A stretch of 64,000 nt of DNA from Halopseudomonas sabulinigri (GTDB lineage: Bacteria > Pseudomonadota > Gammaproteobacteria > Pseudomonadales > Pseudomonadaceae). The notes under the pieces are model-generated. The model was not told where the DNA came from, did no database searches, and saw only the letters and a program-made list of their open reading frames with translations. Each line of letters starts with the position of its first letter. Within the stretch, counting starts at the first letter, position 1. Shown here piece by piece: positions 58,768 through 64,000 of this stretch. The stretch is taken from the NCBI RefSeq assembly GCF_900105255.1, contig NZ_LT629763.1, positions 682,001-746,000 of the forward strand, written 5' to 3'. Position numbers and translations under genes: made by a program.

Positions 58768-59522
58768 TGAACAGCCTGAGCACAGCGGTTGTGGGTTATG
58801 CGCCCAACCATAGCCACGACAGCAACATGGTCCTGCCGGCACGCCCGGAATCACTGGCGATCAACGCCAATGACACCGCGCTGATCGTGGTCGACATGCA
58901 GAACGCCTACTCGACCAAGGGCGGTTATCTGGATCTGGCCGGCTTTGATATTTCCAGCACCGGGCCGGTCATCGAATCCATCGCCAAGGCAATCAAAGCT
59001 GCAAGGGAAGCCGGCGTACAAGTGGTGTTCTTCCAGAACGGCTGGGACCCGGAATACGCCGAAGCCGGCGGGCCGGGTTCGCCCAACTGGCACAAATCCA
59101 ACGCGCTGAAAACCATGCGCAAGAACCCCGAGCTGATGGGTACGCTGCTGGCCAAGGGCACCTGGGATTACGATCTGGTTGACCAACTCAAGCCGCAGCC
59201 GGGTGATTTGGTGGTGCCCAAGCCTCGCTACAGCGGCTTCTTCAACACCGCTTTCGACAGCCTGCTGCGCAGCCGCGGCATTCGCAACCTGGTGTTCACC
59301 GGCATCGCCACCAATGTGTGCGTGGAGTCCACCCTGCGCGATGGCTTCTTCCTCGAATACTTCGGTGTGGTGCTGGCCGATGCCACCCACCAGGCCGGGC
59401 CGGATTACGTACAAAAAGCCTCGCTATACAACATCGAAACCTTTTTTGGCTGGGTCAGTACTGTAGATGACTTCTGCAGCACCCTCGCCGCCGCAACCAA
59501 AACCCAAGGAGCAACCGCATGA
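58767..59522 (+). CDS. rutB: Peroxyureidoacrylate/ureidoacrylate amidohydrolase RutB
   Basis: A 251-residue cysteine hydrolase of the isochorismatase fold. The active-site Asp is in V-V-D-M-Q-N near 36-41, Lys in V-P-K-P-R-Y, and catalytic Cys in G-I-A-T-N-V-C-V-E near 177-185. It releases carbamate from the RutA product, giving aminoacrylate. It overlaps rutA by one base and rutC by 4. Confidence 0.94.
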   Translation: MNSLSTAVVGYAPNHSHDSNMVLPARPESLAINANDTALIVVDMQNAYSTKGGYLDLAGFDISSTGPVIESIAKAIKAAREAGVQVVFFQNGWDPEYAEAGGPGSPNWHKSNALKTMRKNPELMGTLLAKGTWDYDLVDQLKPQPGDLVVPKPRYSGFFNTAFDSLLRSRGIRNLVFTGIATNVCVESTLRDGFFLEYFGVVLADATHQAGPDYVQKASLYNIETFFGWVSTVDDFCSTLAAATKTQGATA

Positions 59523-59902
59523 GCAAGCAGACTGTACTTCCCGCCGGCACCGGCAAACCGCTGGCGCCTTACGTCCCGGGCTCCATGGCCGACGGCATTC
59601 TCTATGTCTCCGGCACCCTGCCCTTCGACAAGGACAACAACGTGGTCCATGTGGGTGATGCCGCTGCCCAGACCCGTCATGTGCTGGAAACCATCAAGGG
59701 TGTGGTCGAAGAGGCCGGCGGTACCATGGATGACGTGACCTTCAACATGATCATGGTGCGCGACTGGAGCGATTACGCGGCAGTCAATACCGTGTATGCC
59801 GAGTACTTCCCCGGTGAAAAGCCCGCGCGCTATTGCATCCAGTGCGGTCTGGTAAAACCGGACGCGCTGATCGAGATCGCCAGCATCGCGCATGTTGGCT
59901 AA
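59519..59902 (+). CDS. rutC: 3-Aminoacrylate deaminase RutC (RidA family)
   Basis: A 127-residue RidA-family protein with [15 protein letters not shown] near 20-34 and the C-terminal [19 protein letters not shown] segment of RutC. It speeds deamination of 3-aminoacrylate to malonic semialdehyde. It overlaps rutB by 4 bases (ATGA) and precedes rutD by 3. Confidence 0.93.
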   Translation: MSKQTVLPAGTGKPLAPYVPGSMADGILYVSGTLPFDKDNNVVHVGDAAAQTRHVLETIKGVVEEAGGTMDDVTFNMIMVRDWSDYAAVNTVYAEYFPGEKPARYCIQCGLVKPDALIEIASIAHVG

Positions 59903-59905
59903 GCC

Positions 59906-60715
59906 ATGAATCACAGCCTGCACATCGAGATCCATGGTCGGCAGGACGCCGCGGCCCCGACGCTGGTGTTCAGCTCGGGGCTCGGCGGCGCCGCGCACTT
60001 CTGGACGCCGCAGCTGGCCGCGCTGGCCGATGACTTTCGCATCGTGCTGTACGATCAGCTCGGCACCGGCCGCAGCCCGGCCGCCCTGCCGGCGGGCTAC
60101 AGCATTGCCGCCATGGCCAAGGAGCTACGAGAGCTACTGGCGGCCAACCGCATCGCTGACTATCACCTGGTGGGTCACGCCCTTGGTGGTCTGGTGGGTC
60201 TGGAGCTGGCACTGCAAAACGCGCCGGGGCTGCGCAGCCTGACCTTGATGAACGCCTGGGCCGCCGCCAGCCCGCATACCGCGCGCTGCTTTTCAGTGCG
60301 TAAGCAACTGCTCGCCGGTGCAGGGCCCGCGGCTTATGTTGAGGCGCAAGCGCTGTTTCTGTATCCGCCAGACTGGATAGCCGAGCACATCGAACAACTG
60401 GACATTGATGACCGCAAGCACGTGGCCGGCTTTCCGCCGACCGACAATCTGCTGCGCCGCATCAACGCGCTGCTGAGCTTTGCGCCCGGCGCCGCCCTGC
60501 AGCAGGTTCGCCAACCCACCCTGCTGATTGCCAACCGCGACGACATGCTGGTGCCCTGGACCTGCTCGCAAACCCTGCAACAGGCATTACCGAACGCTGA
60601 GCTGCAGTTGTTCGAGTATGGCGGCCATGCCTCCAGTGTGACCTGTGCCGAGACCATCAACACCGCGTTGAGCGATTTTATCGCCCGCGTAACACACACC
60701 CATACCGCCGCCTGA
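59906..60715 (+). CDS. rutD: Aminoacrylate hydrolase RutD
   Basis: A 269-residue alpha/beta hydrolase with nucleophile region G-H-A-L-G-G near 90-95, where Ala takes the usual Ser position of G-x-S-x-G, as known for RutD. A late G-G-H-A-S region holds the catalytic-like His. It promotes hydrolysis of aminoacrylate. It starts 3 bases after rutC. Confidence 0.92.
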   Translation: MNHSLHIEIHGRQDAAAPTLVFSSGLGGAAHFWTPQLAALADDFRIVLYDQLGTGRSPAALPAGYSIAAMAKELRELLAANRIADYHLVGHALGGLVGLELALQNAPGLRSLTLMNAWAAASPHTARCFSVRKQLLAGAGPAAYVEAQALFLYPPDWIAEHIEQLDIDDRKHVAGFPPTDNLLRRINALLSFAPGAALQQVRQPTLLIANRDDMLVPWTCSQTLQQALPNAELQLFEYGGHASSVTCAETINTALSDFIARVTHTHTAA

Positions 60716-60726
60716 GCGAGGGCCAC

Positions 60727-61317
60727 ATGCATCAATCACTCGACCAAAGCGCCCTGGCGCAACTCTTCACCGACGCCCGCAGCCACAACGGCTGGCTCGA
60801 CAAGGCCGTGCCCGACAGCCTGCTCGAAGAACTCTACGATCTGACCAAAATGGGGCCCACCTCGGCCAACTGCAGCCCCGCGCGCTTCGTGTTCATTCGC
60901 ACCAAACAGGGCAAGGAGCTGCTCAAGCCCTGCCTGTCTTCCGGCAACCTGGAAAAGACCATGGCCGCGCCGGTCACGGTCATCGTTGCCTACGACAGCC
61001 GCTTCTACGACTCACTGCCGTTTCTGTTCCCGCATGCCGATGCGCGCAGCTGGTTTACCGGCAGCCCCGAGATGATCCATGAGACCGCGTTCCGCAATAG
61101 CTCAATGCAAGCGGCCTACTTTATTTTCGCCGCGCGCAGCCTGGGTCTGGATACCGGCCCCATGTCCGGCTTCGACCCCAAGGCACTGGACACGGCGTTT
61201 TTCAGTGACAGCCACTGGAAGTCCAATCTGTTGATCAATCTGGGTTATGGCGACAGCAGCAAGGTATTTGATCGCTTGCCACGCCTGCCCTGCTCGAAAA
61301 CCTGCATACTCACCTGA
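60727..61317 (+). CDS. rutE: Malonic semialdehyde reductase RutE
   Basis: A 196-residue nitroreductase-fold flavoprotein with [12 protein letters not shown] near 42-53 and D-T-G-P-M-S-G-F-D near 138-146. It reduces malonic semialdehyde to 3-hydroxypropionate. A GAGGG site precedes the ATG at 60727. It lies 11 bases after rutD. Confidence 0.93.
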   Translation: MHQSLDQSALAQLFTDARSHNGWLDKAVPDSLLEELYDLTKMGPTSANCSPARFVFIRTKQGKELLKPCLSSGNLEKTMAAPVTVIVAYDSRFYDSLPFLFPHADARSWFTGSPEMIHETAFRNSSMQAAYFIFAARSLGLDTGPMSGFDPKALDTAFFSDSHWKSNLLINLGYGDSSKVFDRLPRLPCSKTCILT

Positions 61318-61328
61318 AGGAGTTCACC

Positions 61329-61850
61329 ATGTTGGCCATGAAAACCCCAGAGCCCATGCCCGTGGAAGTCAGCCGTGATGCCTTTCGCAATGCCATGTCG
61401 GTGCTGGCCGCCGCTGTCAACGTTGTCACTACCGATGGCCCCGCCGGTCGTGCCGGATTCACCGCCACAGCGGTGTGCAGCGTTTCGGATGAGCCGCCCA
61501 GCCTGCTGGTATGCCTGAACCGCAATGCCTCGGTATACGACACCTTTTGCGCCAACGGCCAGTTGTGCGTTAACACCCTGACGGCTGATCAGCAGGCACT
61601 GTCCAACCTGTTTGGCGGCAAGTCTTCGATGCAGGAGCGTTTTGCCACCGCTGAATGGAGCACCGAATGCACCGGCGCACCGCTGCTGGATGATGCGTTG
61701 ATCAACTTCGACTGCCGCATTACCAATCGCGTTGCTGCAGGCAGCCACGACATTCTGATCTGCGAAGTGGTTGCCGTGCGCCAGCAAACCAGCGGTGAAG
61801 GGCTTGTCTACTTTCAACGCGGTTATTGCAACGCCACCTCGCGCGCCTGA
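61329..61850 (+). CDS. rutF: Flavin reductase RutF
   Basis: A 173-residue flavin reductase-like protein with [18 protein letters not shown] near 34-51 and [16 protein letters not shown] near 52-67. It supplies reduced FMN to RutA. GGAG lies 8 bases before the ATG. It is the last rut gene here, followed by a strong terminator; no rutG permease follows. Confidence 0.92.
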   Translation: MLAMKTPEPMPVEVSRDAFRNAMSVLAAAVNVVTTDGPAGRAGFTATAVCSVSDEPPSLLVCLNRNASVYDTFCANGQLCVNTLTADQQALSNLFGGKSSMQERFATAEWSTECTGAPLLDDALINFDCRITNRVAAGSHDILICEVVAVRQQTSGEGLVYFQRGYCNATSRA

Positions 61851-61862
61851 TTGCCTCGCACA

Positions 61863-61901
61863 AAAAAGGCCGGCATACCTTTTGGGTATGCCGGCCTTTT
61901 T
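61863..61901. terminator. Bidirectional terminator after rutF
   Basis: A 12-base stem GGCCGGCATACC / GGTATGCCGGCC with a TTTTG loop, with A-run before and T5 after. It serves rutF and the convergent azoR. Confidence 0.9.
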
Positions 61902-61939
61902 ATGTCGCCGAGTGGCGCAAGCTAGCCCTCACGACTATA

Positions 61940-62542
61940 TCAGGCAGCCACTGCAGCCAAGGCCGCTTCTACTTCTGCTCGGCCCTTGCCAGCCTCCACG
62001 TCACCCATCGACTGGCCTTCAACATGCAGGAAGGTCACATCCTTGATGCCGATAAAGCCAAGCGCAGTGGTGATGTACGGCTGTTGGTGATCCTGCGGCA
62101 TACCCTGGTGGCGACCGCCACGCGAGGTCACCACAAACACCTTGCGATCGGGCGTCAGACCAACCGGGCCGGTTTCGGTGTATTTGAAGGTTCGGCCGGC
62201 GCGCAGTACGTGGTCAAACCAGGCTTTCAAGGTTGAGGTAATGCCGAAGTTGTACATCGGCGAGCCAATCACCACCACGTCACTGGCAAGCAGCTCATCG
62301 ACCAGTACGTTGGAGCGATCAGACGCCGCGCGCTCGGCATCGGTCTGTTGGTCTACCGGCTTCATCCAGCCGTTGAGCAAGGTTTCATCCAGATGCGGCA
62401 GGGCCTGGGCAGCTAGGTCGCGAGTGACGACCTTGGCTGCAGGGTATTGAGCCTGAAGCTTGGCAACCAGGTTAGCGGTGTATTCGCGCGACAGAGAACC
62501 GTTCTGGCGTGCGCTGCTTTGAATGACGAGAATCTGCTGCAT
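61940..62542 (-). CDS. azoR: FMN-dependent NADH:quinone/azo reductase
   Basis: A 200-residue flavodoxin-like AzoR. The FMN phosphate loop Q-S-S-A-R-Q-N-G-S-L-S at 8-18, P-M-Y-N-F near 96-100 and S-R-G-G near 141-144 are typical. It reduces quinones and azo dyes using NADH. The start at 62542 has GGAGG in the upstream sequence and begins the fold; a longer frame adds unrelated residues. It is monocistronic. Confidence 0.9.
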   Translation of the reverse strand: MQQILVIQSSARQNGSLSREYTANLVAKLQAQYPAAKVVTRDLAAQALPHLDETLLNGWMKPVDQQTDAERAASDRSNVLVDELLASDVVVIGSPMYNFGITSTLKAWFDHVLRAGRTFKYTETGPVGLTPDRKVFVVTSRGGRHQGMPQDHQQPYITTALGFIGIKDVTFLHVEGQSMGDVEAGKGRAEVEAALAAVAA

Positions 62543-62646
62543 GAAAAACCTCCATCGAATGCGTTGTGATGGAGGCCATATTAGACCCAACAAAAAGATA
62601 TAAAAGCGCAAATATACGCTGATTATGATCGATTAAGTTGATACAT

Positions 62647-62967
62647 TTACTTGGGTTTACAGTTCAGCGTCACCCGTACCAGGGTAATCGCGCGTTCAAA
62701 CGGCTGGGTCAGCACCGTGCTTTCACCCGGCTCGAGAATGGTGCGTCGGGGGAAGGGCCGTTCCGGGCCGCTGACGAAGGTGCCCTCGCATTCTGCGGTG
62801 GTGTCGCCATTGTTGCTCACGGTCACAGTGGCAACGTTGCTGACATCGTCCGAGGTAGCGGAAATGTTGAGGCCCTCTGCATTGATTTCGATCTCGATGG
62901 GAAAGGATGCCAGAGCCACCGCGGGCAGCAGGCAGCTCAACAGTAAAACCGGGGGTAAGCGCGACAT
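62647..62967 (-). CDS. Small exported beta-rich protein
   Basis: A 106-residue protein with a signal peptide (cleaved near V-A-L-A-S, about residue 21). The mature part has alternating polar and apolar residues (I-E-I-E-I-N-A-E, then V-A-T-V-T-V-S-N-N-G-D-T-T) suggesting an Ig-like beta sandwich, with two Cys (E-C-E-G and L-N-C-K) that could form a disulfide. AAGGAG lies 7 bases before the ATG. No function is known. It is divergent from the LysR gene. Confidence 0.7.
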   Translation of the reverse strand: MSRLPPVLLLSCLLPAVALASFPIEIEINAEGLNISATSDDVSNVATVTVSNNGDTTAECEGTFVSGPERPFPRRTILEPGESTVLTQPFERAITLVRVTLNCKPK

Positions 62968-63046
62968 GCTCAAGCTCCTTGTTATTAATCGACGATCAGT
63001 ACGTAAAGCGGCAGTACCAAGTGCTGCGCCACAGGAGGCAGTATAG

Positions 63047-63937
63047 ATGAAAGCACCCCGGGTCACGCTGGAACAATGGCGCACACTCCAGGCGGTTGTC
63101 GATCACGGCGGCTATGCCCAGGCAGCTGAAGCTCTGCACCGCTCGCAGTCCTCGGTCAGTTACACCATCGCGCGCATGCAGGAGCAGCTCGGCGTGCCAT
63201 TGCTGACCATAGAAGGCCGCAAGGCAGTGCTGACCGAGGCCGGTATTACGCTGCTGCGGCGCTCACGCCAGGTGGTCGAACAAGCCAGCCAACTGGAGCT
63301 ACTCGCGTACCAGATGGAGCAAGGCTGGGAAGCAGAGGTTCAGTTGGTGGTTGATGCGGCCTACCCTACCGAGCGCCTGGCGGTGGCTCTGAAAGCCTTC
63401 ATGCCACTAAGCCAGGGTTGCCGGGTGCAGTTGCGTGAAGAGGTACTTTCCGGCGTTGAGGAGTGCCTGATCAACGGCAGTGCAGACCTGGCCATCTCTG
63501 GCATCAGCATTGCCGGCTTCCTGCCGCAACAGCTCAACGCGGTAGATTTTGTCGCGGTAGCGCACCCCGATCATCCTCTGCACCAATTGCAGCGTGCCCT
63601 CACCCACGACGATCTGCAGAGTCAGCTACAGGTCGTGATCCGTGACTCCGGCCGCCGCCAACCGCGCGACTCCGGTTGGCTGGGCGCCGAGCAGCGCTGG
63701 ACGGTTGCCAGCCTCGGCACTGCCGCCAAGCTGGTCGCACGCGGGCTGGGCTTTGCGTGGCTGCCAGAACACGAAATCAGCTCAGAGATCGCTGCCGGCA
63801 GACTCAAGATACTGCCGCTGGAACAAGGCGCACGCCGTTCGCATTATCTGTTTCTGTATGCCAACCGTGAGCGACCCATGGGCCCCGCCACACGGATTCT
63901 CGCCGACCTGCTGATTGAACATTCAGTGACAGCCTGA
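63047..63937 (+). CDS. LysR-family regulator
   Basis: A 296-residue LysR regulator with helix-turn-helix in the first 65 residues (G-Y-A-Q-A-A-E-A-L-H-R-S-Q-S-S-V-S region) and an effector domain from about 90. It begins 80 bases from the small exported protein gene on the other strand, with azoR beyond. It may control one or both, but no operator is clear. Confidence 0.85.
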   Translation: MKAPRVTLEQWRTLQAVVDHGGYAQAAEALHRSQSSVSYTIARMQEQLGVPLLTIEGRKAVLTEAGITLLRRSRQVVEQASQLELLAYQMEQGWEAEVQLVVDAAYPTERLAVALKAFMPLSQGCRVQLREEVLSGVEECLINGSADLAISGISIAGFLPQQLNAVDFVAVAHPDHPLHQLQRALTHDDLQSQLQVVIRDSGRRQPRDSGWLGAEQRWTVASLGTAAKLVARGLGFAWLPEHEISSEIAAGRLKILPLEQGARRSHYLFLYANRERPMGPATRILADLLIEHSVTA

Positions 63938-64000
63938 TGCCAGGCTTCTCTTCGCGGCAGCTCCGTGCCTAGAATGGGCTTTTCGGCTTTCAGGGATGCA

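Noticed and set aside
59519..60715. rutC and rutD as unrelated RidA and hydrolase genes
   Set aside because: Overlaps and gene order within rutABCDEF, together with the RutC C-terminal pattern, make the pathway assignment much stronger.

Overview
The window is a gammaproteobacterial chromosome segment of the Pseudomonas type, possibly a marine Halopseudomonas-like lineage (inference from gene content). The thrS-infC-rpmI-rplT-pheS-pheT-ihfA-merR-tRNA-Pro block, the small YggL, DUF4197, DUF2147 and DUF4142 proteins, the many LysR regulators and the GC-rich base composition all fit Pseudomonadaceae. No rRNA, integrase, intact insertion sequence or CRISPR array is visible.

Layout. 1-14.8 kb: small exported proteins, a beta-lactamase-fold hydrolase, a glutaredoxin-MauE fusion, a RES/Xre toxin-antitoxin pair with a repeated operator, a DUF1810-methyltransferase fusion, an HD-GYP c-di-GMP phosphodiesterase candidate, and two LysR-controlled enzyme clusters. 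14.8-18.8 kb: an MFS transporter divergent from a dihydroxy-acid dehydratase. 19.0-30.5 kb: a defence island with a methyltransferase-HNH fusion next to a DUF3883 nuclease-like protein, an AT-rich operon that matches the Detocs two-component-like ATP-degrading immune system (dtcA-dtcB-dtcC), and a nuclease/DUF2075 helicase/S24-peptidase fusion coupled to a MazG-like pyrophosphohydrolase. 30.8-37.4 kb: CDF metal exporter, YgjP-like metallopeptidase, LysR/SDR/NTF2 cluster, DUF2147, and a FabF-like synthase divergent from an HxlR regulator with a near-perfect 23-bp palindrome between them. 37.5-45.8 kb: the core translation block on the minus strand, with tRNA-Pro, tRNA-Val and an AUU-started infC. 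45.9-49.5 kb: uvrB, an aromatic/aspartate aminotransferase and tRNA-Asn.

49.5-61.9 kb is one pyrimidine-nitrogen regulon. The plus-strand rutABCDEF operon encodes ring opening of uracil and processing of its products. The minus-strand operon encodes an IPNS-like 2-oxoglutarate oxygenase, a VOC protein, a BMP-type nucleoside ABC transporter and a YdfG-like dehydrogenase. rutG, the usual uracil permease, is absent here. Both operons carry the same upstream arrangement: an NtrC-like dyad, 7 bp, a RutR-like box, 53 bp, and a sigma-54 -24/-12 promoter. This predicts joint control by nitrogen limitation and RutR. The rest of the window holds azoR, a small exported protein and a LysR gene.

The strongest candidates for something new are the methyltransferase-HNH/DUF3883 pair, the helicase with a LexA-like self-cleavage module, and the extension of the Rut regulon to an oxygenase and ABC transporter.
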